From the NCBI RefSeq assembly GCF_016741935.1, contig NZ_JAERRG010000013.1:62001-126000 (forward strand): a stretch of DNA of 64,000 nucleotides, read 5' to 3'. The notes below the pieces were generated by a model, which saw only the letters and a program-made list of their open reading frames with translations, had not been told where the DNA came from and did no database searches. Source of the DNA: Streptomyces endocoffeicus (GTDB taxonomy: Bacteria > Actinomycetota > Actinomycetes > Streptomycetales > Streptomycetaceae). Below are positions 50,920-59,961 of this stretch, piece by piece; position 1 is the stretch's first letter, and each line of letters opens with the position of its first letter. The translations under genes were made by a program, and so were the position numbers.

Positions 50920-50935
50920 CAGGTCGCGGACGGGG

Positions 50936-51345
50936 ACTCATTCAGCGCCTCCGGTGTCCGTTTGGCGCGGGTGCCTTCGACGTTCTTCGGCAGCAGTTCG
51001 TGGCCGAGGGCTTCACCGACGTGCTTGGCCCGTAGCGGCCCGGTCGCGTGGTGGAAAGCGGCGAGGACGCGGGGGTAGTCCGGGTGCTCGGGCAGGTCCG
51101 GCGCGACGGCCGGGAGCCGGTCGGCGAGACCGGTGACGGTCTTGCGGGTGATCGTGAGGTGCTCCAGGTGGGCAGGCAGGTCACTGAACAGGAGCTGGGC
51201 ACGCTGCCGGACAACGTCGAGGTGCACCCCTGGGCGCCGCAGCTGGACGTGCTGGGGCAGGCCGACCTCGTTGTCACCCACGCCGGGGCCGGCGGTCAGG
51301 CGGAGGGTCATCAGGGTGACGGCGCGGTGGGAAGGCACGAGAGGG
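50936..51345. pseudogene. Junk zone with two gene relics (winged-helix fragment and glycosyltransferase fragment)
   Basis: On the minus strand, 50936-51190 reads T-G-P-L-R-A-K-H-V-G-E-A-L-G-H-E-L-L-P-K, the kind of winged-helix tail found with Streptomyces insertion elements, ended by a frame break. On the plus strand, 51188-51294 reads L-P-D-N-V-E-V-H-P-W-A-P-Q-L followed by V-V-T-H-A-G-A-G-G, the nucleotide-sugar motif of macrolide-type glycosyltransferases, without the rest of that gene. The two relics meet back to back, indicating past rearrangement. Confidence 0.6.
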
Positions 51346-52209
51346 TCATAGCCGTGTGGCTGTGCGGACCAGCCCCGCGAGGGCGAGGGAGCGGCTGTGC
51401 GCGGGCCACGCGATGTGAGTGACGACGGGGGGTGCGTCGGTCAGGGGGACGGCGGTGTGCTCGGCCCATAGCCAGGCGCGGGCGGAGTCGGGGAAGACGG
51501 CCACGGTGCGTCCGAGGGCGATCAGCTGGGCCAGCTGCGTCTGATCGTGGATCTCGGGGCCCGGACCGGGTGGGTAGGTGCCGTTACGGGACCAACGGGC
51601 GAGCGGAAGATCGGGAATGTCGCTGACGTCGGCCAGGGACAGAGTCTTGTGCGCGGCGAGGGGGTGCTCGGCGGGCAGGATGGCGATCTGCCCCTCGGTC
51701 ATCAGTTCCTCGCTGTCGAACCCAGTGAGGGAGTTGAACGGCTTGTGCATGAGCGCCACGTCAGCCCGGCCATCGCGCAGCATCTCTTCCTGCTCGCAGG
51801 TACCGCTCGGCAGCACGTCGATCTCGGCGGCGTCCGGCTCGGCCGCGTAGGCGTCGAGGAGCTTGTGCAGCAACTCGTGGGACGAGGCGGCCTTCACCGC
51901 CAGCACCAGGCGGTTGCGGGGGCCTCTCGGGTCGTCAGCGCCACCGGCGCGGCGGGCGCGGCGGGCGGCGGCGGTGATCGCGTCGAGGGCCGCGCGGCCC
52001 TCGTACAGCAGCATCTCCCCGGCGCCGGTCAGGGCGACTCCGCGACGGTTGCGTGTCAGCAGGGAGACACCGAGGCGCCGCTCGAGCCGCTGGATCGCCC
52101 GGGACAGCGGTGGCTGTGCCATGCCGAGGCGCTCGGCGGCACGGCCGAAGTGCAGTTCCTCGGCCACGGCCAGGAAGTACCTCAGCTCGCGGGTCTCCAA
52201 GATGTCCAT
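51346..52209 (-). CDS. LysR-family regulator
   Basis: 287 residues from ATG 52209. The frame is open to 52479, but M-D-I-L-E-T-R-E-L-R-Y-F-L-A-V is the normal LysR start. The helix-turn-helix is F-G-R-A-A-E-R-L-G-M-A-Q-P-P-L-S-R-A-I-Q-R-L-E, and the rest is the two-lobed effector domain. It diverges from an aldo/keto reductase gene, with an 11-bp palindrome just upstream of its start, which fits autoregulation and control of the reductase. Confidence 0.92.
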   Translation of the reverse strand: MDILETRELRYFLAVAEELHFGRAAERLGMAQPPLSRAIQRLERRLGVSLLTRNRRGVALTGAGEMLLYEGRAALDAITAAARRARRAGGADDPRGPRNRLVLAVKAASSHELLHKLLDAYAAEPDAAEIDVLPSGTCEQEEMLRDGRADVALMHKPFNSLTGFDSEELMTEGQIAILPAEHPLAAHKTLSLADVSDIPDLPLARWSRNGTYPPGPGPEIHDQTQLAQLIALGRTVAVFPDSARAWLWAEHTAVPLTDAPPVVTHIAWPAHSRSLALAGLVRTATRL

Positions 52210-52223
52210 GGCGACAGCGTACT

Positions 52224-52250
52224 CCGGTGATACCTTCCGGGTATCACCGG
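52224..52250. promoter_or_regulatory. LysR operator candidate, perfect 11-bp inverted repeat
   Basis: CCGGTGATACC (52224-52234) and GGTATCACCGG (52240-52250) around TTCCG. It contains the A-T-A-C-N7-G-T-A-T arrangement typical of LysR sites and ends 15 bp from the regulator's start codon, in the divergent spacer. Confidence 0.75.
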
Positions 52251-52417
52251 GCGCTGTGTCGGTATTGGATGCGCCGCCGGTCGGCGAGCGAACATCAACG
52301 GCACGGGCGAAGCGAGATCCGCGCCGGTAGCCGGCGCGGACGAGGTGCCGTCGACGAGCGGCGGACCATGTGACACGCAGCCCATGAAGTATCCGGCTCA
52401 GCAGGAAAGACACAGCC

Positions 52418-53290
52418 ATGAACACACTCTCCGCGTCACTCCCCGGCGGCACCTGGCCCCTGGGCGATCTGACCGTCACCCGCTTCGGCTACGGCGCCAT
52501 GCAGCTCGCCGGCCCTGGGGTCATGGGCCCGCCTGCCGACCGCGACGGCGCGCTCACCATCCTGCGTGAGGCCGCCGACCTCGGGGTCACCCACATCGAC
52601 ACCTCCGGCGCCTACGGGCCGCGCGTCACCAATCAGCTGATCCGTGAAGCACTGCACCCCTACCCCGAATCGCTGCACATCGTGACCAAGGTCGGCGCGG
52701 TCCGCGATGAGCAGGGCGGCTGGCCCCCTGCCCGGCAGCCTGAGGACCTGCGCCGCGCCGTCCACGAGAACCTCGAGGACCTCGGCGTCGAGGTGCTTGA
52801 TGTGGTCAACCTCCGGCTCGGCGACGCCCAGGGCCCTCGGTCCGGCTCGCTCGCCGAGCCCTTCGAGGCTCTTGTCGAACTCCAGCAGCAAGGCCTGATC
52901 CGGCATCTGGGAGTGAGCAACGCGACGGCGGAACAGGTCGCCGAGGCGCAGGCGATCGCGCCGATCGTGTGTGTGCAGAACATGTACAACCTCGCCTACC
53001 GCCAGGACGACGAGCTGATCGACGACCTCAGTGCCAAGGGCGTCGCCTACGTGCCGTACTTCCCGCTCGGCGGCTTCACTCCGCTGCAGTCCACGGCGCT
53101 TTCTGCCGTGGCCACCCGGCTGGAGGCGACGCCGATGTCGGTCGCTCTGGCCTGGCTGCTGCGCCGGTCGCCGAACATCCTGCTCATTCCCGGCACCTCG
53201 TCAGTGGTACACCTGCGCGAGAACGCCGCCGGTACGGGAGTCTCGCTCTCCGACGAGGACCTCGCCGAGTTGGACAAGATCGGCCGCTAG
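52418..53290 (+). CDS. Aldo/keto reductase
   Basis: 290 residues. The catalytic tetrad can be traced: Asp in H-I-D-T-S-G-A-Y-G, Tyr in the same block, Lys in I-V-T-K-V-G; the usual His segment reads V-V-N-L-R-L-G-D, so the His appears replaced by Leu-Arg. The cofactor region I-P-G-T-S-S-V-V-H-L-R-E-N is typical of NADPH-binding family members. AGGAAAG precedes the ATG. It is probably induced through the divergent LysR protein in response to an aldehyde or ketone. Confidence 0.9.
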   Translation: MNTLSASLPGGTWPLGDLTVTRFGYGAMQLAGPGVMGPPADRDGALTILREAADLGVTHIDTSGAYGPRVTNQLIREALHPYPESLHIVTKVGAVRDEQGGWPPARQPEDLRRAVHENLEDLGVEVLDVVNLRLGDAQGPRSGSLAEPFEALVELQQQGLIRHLGVSNATAEQVAEAQAIAPIVCVQNMYNLAYRQDDELIDDLSAKGVAYVPYFPLGGFTPLQSTALSAVATRLEATPMSVALAWLLRRSPNILLIPGTSSVVHLRENAAGTGVSLSDEDLAELDKIGR

Positions 53291-53650
53291 GGCCTGCTCC
53301 GGGTGAGATCACCCGGTGAGGCAGAGCCGCGGATCCAGAGCAGGGAGCCGCGGAACTTCATGCCGGCCGGGACGGCGGTGACCGGGGCTGCGGCGCACTG
53401 GCGGCGTCCACGAGCATGTCGACGGCGTCGTGGCGGGCCCGTTCCACGGCGGATTCCACGCTGACCAGGGCTGAGGTCGACCTGCCCGCGCGCTGCGGCC
53501 TCGACATCACGCCGCCCGTCAGCGAGCCGAGGACGCCTGGATCACCACCGGCAGTCACGGCTCGATCAACGCCCATTCGCCATCCGTCGTGACGCCCGCT
53601 CGGGCTTCATCCGAGGCCGCGCCTCGGCCAAGACAGCAAGGACCTCCCCC
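53291..53650. other. 360-bp spacer without an intact gene
   Basis: Short overlapping frames on both strands, none with family resemblance. AAGGA just before 53651 provides the ribosome site of the next gene. I see no terminator or repeat of note. Confidence 0.4.
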
Positions 53651-54694
53651 ATGCCCTCGACCACGCCCCGAAACCACGTGGCCCGCTTCACCGTGGGCGC
53701 GGCGTCCGCCGCGTTGCTCGTCACCGCCGGCGCGATCACGCCCCCAAGCGCGTCCGCCGCCCCCGAGCGCGTATCGGGCTTCACTCGACACACGATCACG
53801 CAGAAGGTCTCACTCACCGGCAGTGGACCGGCCGACCAGACGCTGAGCGCCGTGGAATACCAACCGACCCACGCCCGCGTGAAGGGCATTCAGGTGATGA
53901 TCCCGGGCGTCACCTACGACCATCGGTACTTCGATCTCAAGACGGACCGCGGCTGGATCTCGCAGGCACGCGAGGCGGCCGAGGACGGCTGGATCACCGT
54001 CGCCGTGGACCGCCTCGGAACCGGCAACTCCAGCAGCCCGGCCGCGGACAAGCTGAACGGCACGACCCACTCCGCCACCATCCATCAACTGATCACCAAG
54101 CTGAGGACCGCCCACAAAGGGCTGCCGGTCGCACTGGTCGGCCACTCCATGGGAAGCGCGGTCGCCCTCCAGGAAGCCGCGTCCTACAAGGACGTCAACG
54201 CTGTCGTCGTCACCGGATTCATGCACCATGCCGGCTCCGGCGGACTGCTGTTCAACGCCGCGATGCACCCCGCCGCCGAAGACGCCGCCTTCGCCGGCCG
54301 CGCGATACCGGACGGCTCCCTCACCACCCGGGACGGCATGCGCCAGCTGCTCTACTGGCCGTTCAACGCCGACCTGAGCACCGTGAAGGCCGACGATGCG
54401 GTCAAACAGATCGCCACCGTCGGGGAGTTCACCTCCTTCTCGGACGAGCAGAGCAACGACACGTACGGCAAGAAGGTCGACGTTCCCGTCCTGTCGCTCG
54501 TGGGCCAGCACGATGGCCTGTTCTTCGACCCCACCGACCTGAGCAAGACCCTCACAGCGGAGACCGCCGCCTACCCGGCCAGCCCCGCCGTCGACGTGAA
54601 GTCCATTCCCGGAGCCGGTCACGACCTGGCCCTCCAGCGCAACGCCGACAGCACCACCAACACCATCGACAAGTGGCTGTCCCGCAAGCTCTAG
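53651..54694 (+). CDS. Secreted alpha/beta hydrolase
   Basis: 347 residues. A signal peptide (A-R-F-T-V-G-A-A-S-A-A-L-L-V) ends near S-A-S-A-A-P at residue 37. The nucleophile elbow is V-G-H-S-M-G-S-A, an Asp appears in S-L-V-G-Q-H-D-G, and the catalytic His in G-A-G-H-D-L-A, giving a complete Ser-Asp-His triad. An oxyanion-loop-like I-P-G-V-T-Y-D-H-R-Y follows the first strand. It is a secreted esterase- or lipase-like enzyme. It stands alone between a spacer and the converging LAL regulator. Confidence 0.88.
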   Translation: MPSTTPRNHVARFTVGAASAALLVTAGAITPPSASAAPERVSGFTRHTITQKVSLTGSGPADQTLSAVEYQPTHARVKGIQVMIPGVTYDHRYFDLKTDRGWISQAREAAEDGWITVAVDRLGTGNSSSPAADKLNGTTHSATIHQLITKLRTAHKGLPVALVGHSMGSAVALQEAASYKDVNAVVVTGFMHHAGSGGLLFNAAMHPAAEDAAFAGRAIPDGSLTTRDGMRQLLYWPFNADLSTVKADDAVKQIATVGEFTSFSDEQSNDTYGKKVDVPVLSLVGQHDGLFFDPTDLSKTLTAETAAYPASPAVDVKSIPGAGHDLALQRNADSTTNTIDKWLSRKL

Positions 54695-54794
54695 GAACAC
54701 GCAACCCGGGCCCCAGCAAGACCAGGGACGGCACGGGACGATGCGCCGGCCCCGATCGGTTGGCTGTGCGATCGGCGATCGGCGCACGGCGCGG

Positions 54795-57554
54795 TCAGTC
54801 ACCGGCCGCGCTGAGCCGCAGGCTCCCCGCGAAGTCGATCCGGGCCAACTCGGCACGGGAGGTGATGCCCAGCTTGTCGTAGACCTTGGCCAGGTGGTGG
54901 CCGACCGTGCGTGGGCTGATCAGCAGATGTGCCGCGATCTCCCGATTGGTCAGACGCTTCGCCGCCAGTCGCGCGACCCGCAGTTCCTGCGTGGTCAACC
55001 CGGCCTCGTCGGTCCGGCTGGGCACGAGACGGCGCCGCGGGCTTTCGGTCAGTGCGTGCTCGGACAACGCCCGCGCCCGCAGTGGTTCCGCACCCAGGCG
55101 GTCGAAGATCTCGGCTGCGCCGGCAAGCTGGATCCGGGCGTCGGCCCGGCGGCGCGCCCGCCGCAGCCACTCCCCGTAGAGCAGCCGGGTACGGGCGTAC
55201 TCGAACGGATAGTCCGCCGCACCCGCCACGTCGAGGGCCGCTTGGTACGAGGTCTCTGCCGCCGGGCCGCCGAGCACGAGGGCGCGGAGACGATGGGCAG
55301 TGGTACGGGCCCACGTCGCACCCGTGCGCTGTGCCCACGTCTCCACCATGGCCACCTGGGGTTCGACGACGTCGGCGTTCCCCAACTGCACCGCCGACTC
55401 GACGGTGTCCATGGCGGCCAACAGCGCACAGGTAGGGTGAGCGGCCTCGTGTTCGGGCTCGGCGAGCGGCATCAGGTGACTCAGCGCGTCCTGTGGACGA
55501 CCGTCGAACAGCGCCGCGCGGCCGCGGTGCAAGTACGCCGATGCGCTGAGTCCCCGCACCCCGCGTGGGACCGAGACCCGCAGGATCTGGGTGGTGTGCT
55601 CGTCGACGGTGCGGTGATCGCCCCGGGCGGCGGCCAGTGCTCCGAGGGAGACGCGGCACTGCGTGGCCAGGTGATCCGCCCCGACCTCCTTGGCCAGCCG
55701 CAGCCCGTCGGCCGCCGCGGTCTCGGCGGCTTCCCACCGACCCGCGGCGATGTCGAGGACCGCGGTCTGGGCGAGCACCAGCGCCAGCGCGGTGAGTTCG
55801 TGCCGACGCCGCAGGTGTACGGCCTGCTCGCGCAGCACGTCGAGCAGCGAGCCCTCTATCCCCCAGGCCTGGGCCAGCGGTACGGGTGGCAGCAGCTCCC
55901 ACGCGGCCGTACCGAGCCGACTGACCGTGCCGCCGGCCATCTCCGGGGCGGTCGGGGTGACCTCGCCGGTCTGGTCGTAGCAGGACCACCAGACCCTCAG
56001 CACGGGCAACAGCTCCGACAGGGCGGGATCACCGTCGGTGTCCACGGCGAGTAGCCGCTGCAGTGCCTCCTGCTGGAGGTCGGGCCGACCGGCCGACCAC
56101 GCGGCGCGGACCGCCACGGTGCCGAGCTCCACCGCGCCGCGAGCGCCAGGGACGACAGCCATGTCGCAGACCAGGTAGCGGTGGGCACGCTCGGGCACGC
56201 CGTGGGCGAACTCGAGGATCCCGCGCAACCCGCCGCTCAGCCGGGCGACGAGAAGCTCGCCGCCCAGGCGCTCGGCGTCGTCCAGCAGCTGCCGCGCCGC
56301 CTCCGCGTCGCCCGCGTCCCATGCGGCGCGGGCGGCAGCGGCCAGGCGGCGCGCGGCCGCGGCCGGTTCGGGGGACAGCTCGGCCGCCCGCCGCAGTGTG
56401 CGAGCCGCTATCGGCCCCGCACTACGCTGCAGGCACTGCTCGGCGGCTTGCTCCAGCAACGTGGCGACGTCCTCGTCCACCGTGTCGGCGGCGGCGGCCA
56501 GATGCCAGGCCCGTTCCGCGGTGGCATCCCTCGGCAGGGCGACGGCCAACGCCCGGTGCGCGGCCTGCCGGTCCAGGAAGGGGGCGCCATCGTAGACCGC
56601 CGCCCGGATCAGCGGGTGGCGGAACTCCAGCCGGGCCCCGGTGGCACGGATCAGACCGGAGCGCAGGACCTCGTCCCAGGTGGGCGTGTCGACGCCCCAG
56701 TCGGCCCCGGCACGGTGCACGACATGGCGGTCGCCCCGGTCCTCGGCGGCGGCCAGCAGCAACAACGCCCGGGCCGGCGGCGTCATGGCCATGGCCCGGG
56801 AGCCGAACGCCCGCCGCAGCCGTGGCCCGACCGGCGTCAGATCCCCGGATCGCCCGAGCGGCGCGTCGCCATCGGGCTCGTGATCGATGGCGGGCAGCTC
56901 GTGCAGCGCCAACGGGTTGCCCCCGGCTGCCCGGATCGTACGATCGACGAGCGCCCCGTCGGCCCCCGGGGCGGCCGCGACCAGGAGCCGCCGGGCGTCG
57001 TCGTCGGCCAGCCCCACGACCTCCAGTGCCGGCAGTCCTTCCCACGGCCCCGAGGCAGGGTCCTCGTGTCCGGTGAGCAGCACCGCGACCGGATCGGTCG
57101 CCACTCGCCGGGCGAGGAAGCCCAGGCAGTGCACGGTCGCCTCGTCGACCCACTGGGCGTCGTCCACCGCGACAAGCACCGGTCGCTCCCGGGCAAGATC
57201 GCTGACCAGTGACAACACGGCCGCGCCGATGAGGAATCGGTTGGTCGTGTCCCGGCTCAATCCCAGCGCGCCGCGCAACGCCGCAGCCTGTGGAGCGGCG
57301 AGCCTCTCCAGTCGGTCCCTCACCGGCCACAGCAGCTCGTGCAGTGCCGCGAACGCGAGCCCCGCTTCCATCCGGGAGCCCCGGCACCGCAGCACCGTCG
57401 CGTCGGACGCGGCCTCGACGGCGTGCTCGAGCAGGGCGGTCTTGCCGATACCCGGCTCGCCCCACAGCACGAGCCCGGAGCCCGAGCCGTCCGCGGCCCG
57501 ATCCAGCAACCTGTCGAGGGCCGCGGTCTCGGCGTGCCGCCCGAACAGCTCCAT
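54795..57554 (-). CDS. Large ATP-binding LuxR-family regulator (LAL type)
   Basis: 919 residues. An N-terminal AAA/STAND ATPase has Walker A W-G-E-P-G-I-G-K-T-A-L-L at about residue 31 and Walker B P-V-L-V-A-V-D-D-A-Q-W-V-D at about 129. A long helical-repeat region follows, and the last 70 residues are a LuxR helix-turn-helix (L-T-N-R-E-I-A-A-H-L-L-I-S-P-R-T-V-G-H-H). Such proteins are pathway-specific activators. It diverges from the damaged luciferase-like gene, and direct repeats just upstream of that gene (57733) recur before the next gene, making them likely targets. Confidence 0.93.
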   Translation of the reverse strand: MELFGRHAETAALDRLLDRAADGSGSGLVLWGEPGIGKTALLEHAVEAASDATVLRCRGSRMEAGLAFAALHELLWPVRDRLERLAAPQAAALRGALGLSRDTTNRFLIGAAVLSLVSDLARERPVLVAVDDAQWVDEATVHCLGFLARRVATDPVAVLLTGHEDPASGPWEGLPALEVVGLADDDARRLLVAAAPGADGALVDRTIRAAGGNPLALHELPAIDHEPDGDAPLGRSGDLTPVGPRLRRAFGSRAMAMTPPARALLLLAAAEDRGDRHVVHRAGADWGVDTPTWDEVLRSGLIRATGARLEFRHPLIRAAVYDGAPFLDRQAAHRALAVALPRDATAERAWHLAAAADTVDEDVATLLEQAAEQCLQRSAGPIAARTLRRAAELSPEPAAAARRLAAAARAAWDAGDAEAARQLLDDAERLGGELLVARLSGGLRGILEFAHGVPERAHRYLVCDMAVVPGARGAVELGTVAVRAAWSAGRPDLQQEALQRLLAVDTDGDPALSELLPVLRVWWSCYDQTGEVTPTAPEMAGGTVSRLGTAAWELLPPVPLAQAWGIEGSLLDVLREQAVHLRRRHELTALALVLAQTAVLDIAAGRWEAAETAAADGLRLAKEVGADHLATQCRVSLGALAAARGDHRTVDEHTTQILRVSVPRGVRGLSASAYLHRGRAALFDGRPQDALSHLMPLAEPEHEAAHPTCALLAAMDTVESAVQLGNADVVEPQVAMVETWAQRTGATWARTTAHRLRALVLGGPAAETSYQAALDVAGAADYPFEYARTRLLYGEWLRRARRRADARIQLAGAAEIFDRLGAEPLRARALSEHALTESPRRRLVPSRTDEAGLTTQELRVARLAAKRLTNREIAAHLLISPRTVGHHLAKVYDKLGITSRAELARIDFAGSLRLSAAGD

Positions 57555-57732
57555 GTCCCACCCCAGAATGTCGTGCCAGGCCGCGGTGGTGCGACCGTTT
57601 CGAGGCTATAGGCCAATTCTGCCGCTGTGGCCGACCGGTTGAGCGGCCCATCCGGCGGGGACCGCGGCAGGGTTCGTCCGCCAACCTCGCAGCGACCCCC
57701 ATCCGGACCACGTGCCGGTGCGGTGCGAGCCG

Positions 57733-57780
57733 CGACCGATACGGCGACCGATTCGCGACCTCGGGCGGCCGACGTAGGTT
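57733..57780 (+). promoter_or_regulatory. Direct-repeat promoter, copy 1 (before the luciferase-like relic)
   Basis: CGACCGAT at 57733-57740 and 57745-57752, 12 bp apart, then TAGGTT at 57775-57780. The whole arrangement, including the 23-bp step to TAGGTT, recurs at 58632-58678. About 140 bp before the ATG at 57921. Confidence 0.6.
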
Positions 57781-57920
57781 CGTGCCCGGCTGAAGAGGCC
57801 TGAAGCCCATAACCCGATGAGAAGCGCGAGGACGTGAATGGCCTTGCGTTCCGCAGAAGACCGAGATTGATGCTGCATCACTACATCGGTCAATTTATCA
57901 TTGTCTCTCCAGGAGTTCGC

Positions 57921-58510
57921 ATGCGCATCGGATTCTCGCTTCCGCAGTACGGCGCGATGGCTCAAGAGCTCAGCAGGCTCGCCGACTTCGCCCGACAGGC
58001 CGAGGAGCTCGGAGCCGACAGCCTATGGGGTGGGTGACCGCGTGCTGGCCGCGGTGAATCCGACCGTGGGCTACGGAGGCATGGACACGATTCCGTGGCA
58101 GCTGCACACCATGCTTGACCCGTTCGTGGCGCTGGGTGTTGCCGCGAGCGTCACCGAACGAGCGCTGCTGGGCACCTCCACGCTCATCGCACCCTGGTAT
58201 TCCCCGCTGCTCCTCGCCCGGTCGCTGACCGGTGTCGACGTGGTGAGCGGGGGACGTCTCATACCCGGCCTCGGCACCGGCTGGTCGCCCGAGGAGTACC
58301 AGGGCGTGGGCGTTCCCTGGAAGGAGCGGGGCGCGAGGCTGGACGAGTGTCTGGACGTGCTGGAGGCGGTGTGGACCACCGAGCCCGTCGCGCGATACGA
58401 CGGCAGGCACTACGCCTTCCCCGCCGCCCACATCGGACTCAAGCCGGTCCAGCGCCCTCGGCCTCCGGTCTATCTGTCCGGCTTCGCCCCGGCGTCCCAA
58501 CGCCGGGCGG
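57921..58510 (+). pseudogene. Luciferase-like F420-type oxidoreductase, frameshifted and truncated
   Basis: ATG 57921 has AGGAG 6 bp upstream and starts M-R-I-G-F-S-L-P-Q-Y-G. After A-D-S-L-W the frame ends in a stop at 58037; the family sequence continues in another frame (V-G-D-R-V-L-A-A-V-N-P, L-G-T-S-T-L-I-A-P, S-G-G-R-L-I-P-G-L-G-T-G-W) as far as about 58500. There the frame is lost again. About 100 C-terminal residues are missing. It was a second LLM-class gene of this region under the LAL-linked promoter. Confidence 0.82.
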
Positions 58511-58631
58511 CCCGTCGCGCGCACCCCGGGATTCGACCACGCCGTCCACAACAGCCGCCTGATCGCCCGAGTCGAACAGGCCTCGCGCACCGGTCTCCGG
58601 CAGTGAAGGCGTGGCACCACGCCCGGGCCGT

Positions 58632-58678
58632 GACCGATAGGGCGACCGATCCGCGAGCGCGGGCAGCCGGTCTAGGTT
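58632..58678 (+). promoter_or_regulatory. Direct-repeat promoter, copy 2 (before the alcohol dehydrogenase gene)
   Basis: GACCGAT at 58632-58638 and 58644-58650, 12 bp apart, then TAGGTT at 58673-58678, 23 bp beyond. Same layout as copy 1. The surrounding 50 bp are also similar, so the region was duplicated or is kept by selection. Confidence 0.6.
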
Positions 58679-58800
58679 TCGACATACCGGAAGGCCCCTG
58701 AAGGCCCTTGAAGGCCCACTACCCCGACCTGGGAGTCGTTGATGATTTCTGTCCTCTGTCACCATGGCGCCGGCGGCGCTTCGCGGCAGGCTCACGACGT

Positions 58801-59916
58801 ATGACCACGTCCGCGCGCGCTGCCGTTCTCGAAGCGCGGGACGGGCCGTTCGAATTCCGTGACATCGAGGTCGAGGACCCGCGACCCGACGAGGTACTCG
58901 TTCGCATGGTCGCGACCGGAATTTGCGCGACCGATGCTCATGTGCGGGCGCAGCGCATGGCGACGCCGCTACCGGTGGTGCTGGGGCACGAGGGCGCGGG
59001 AGTCGTCGAACGTGTGGGGGCCGCTGTCACCACCGTCGAGGCCGGTGACCACGTCGTCCTGTCCTACCACTCGTGTGGCCGCTGCAAGCCGTGCATGTCC
59101 GCTCACGCGGCCTACTGCGACAACGTCTGGGCAGCCAACTTCGCAGGTGCCCGCCTGGATGGCTCGAACGGCCTGCACGTTGCCCACGGTGCTGAGCCAC
59201 ACGGTCACTTCTTCGGCCAGTCCTCATTCTCCACCTACGCTCTGACCCACCAACGGAACACGATCAAGGTCCCCCGTGATCTGCCCCTCGACGTCATGGC
59301 TCCGTTGGGGTGCGGGCTGCAGACGGGCGCGGGGGCCGTACTCAAGGCCCTCGCTGTTCCGCCGGGGGCGTCCTTCGCCGTGTTCGGCGTAGGCGCGGTG
59401 GGCTTGGCAGCGGTCATGGCGGCTCGCGTCGCGGGTGCTACCACGATCGTCGCCGTCGACGTCGACGCCGGCCGGCTCGAGCTCGCCCGCGATCTCGGAG
59501 CGACGCACCTCGTCAACCCCGGCCAGGCCGAGGACCTCACCGGCACGCTCCGCGCCATCGAGGCGCGCGGCCTGGAGTACGTCCTCGATACGAGCGGCCG
59601 CACGGAGAACCTCGACGCCGGGGTCGGAGCCTTGGCACCGCTGGGCCGATTCGGCTTCGTGGCGTTCCACGAAGGCACCGGCGCCATGATCGACGCCGGC
59701 CGGCTCACGGCCGGCCAGTCGTTGCAGGGCATCATCCAGGGAGACGCCGTCTCCTCGCTACTGATCAACGATCTCGCCCAGCTCTACCGAGCGGGCCGGT
59801 TCCCGATCGACCGATTGCTCTCCTTCTACGACTTCTCCGATATCAACACCGCGTTCGAAGACGCGGGCTCGGGCCACGCCACCAAGGCGATCCTTCGCTT
59901 CACATCACCGGGATAG
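58801..59916 (+). CDS. Zinc-dependent alcohol dehydrogenase (aryl-alcohol type)
   Basis: 371 residues from ATG 58801 (M-T-T-S-A-R-A-A-V). The catalytic zinc site has C-A-T-D in T-G-I-C-A-T-D and G-H-E-G-A-G; the structural-zinc loop has C-G-R-C-K-P-C then Y-C-D-N. The NAD site is F-G-V-G-A-V-G-L-A-A. Domain order and length match benzyl/aryl-alcohol dehydrogenases. It oxidises a primary alcohol to the aldehyde. Promoter copy 2 lies 123 bp upstream; the MBL-fold gene follows after 45 bp. Confidence 0.93.
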   Translation: MTTSARAAVLEARDGPFEFRDIEVEDPRPDEVLVRMVATGICATDAHVRAQRMATPLPVVLGHEGAGVVERVGAAVTTVEAGDHVVLSYHSCGRCKPCMSAHAAYCDNVWAANFAGARLDGSNGLHVAHGAEPHGHFFGQSSFSTYALTHQRNTIKVPRDLPLDVMAPLGCGLQTGAGAVLKALAVPPGASFAVFGVGAVGLAAVMAARVAGATTIVAVDVDAGRLELARDLGATHLVNPGQAEDLTGTLRAIEARGLEYVLDTSGRTENLDAGVGALAPLGRFGFVAFHEGTGAMIDAGRLTAGQSLQGIIQGDAVSSLLINDLAQLYRAGRFPIDRLLSFYDFSDINTAFEDAGSGHATKAILRFTSPG

Positions 59917-59961
59917 CCCACCCGTTCAACAGATTTTCCACAGCAGAGAGGCATCTCGTCG

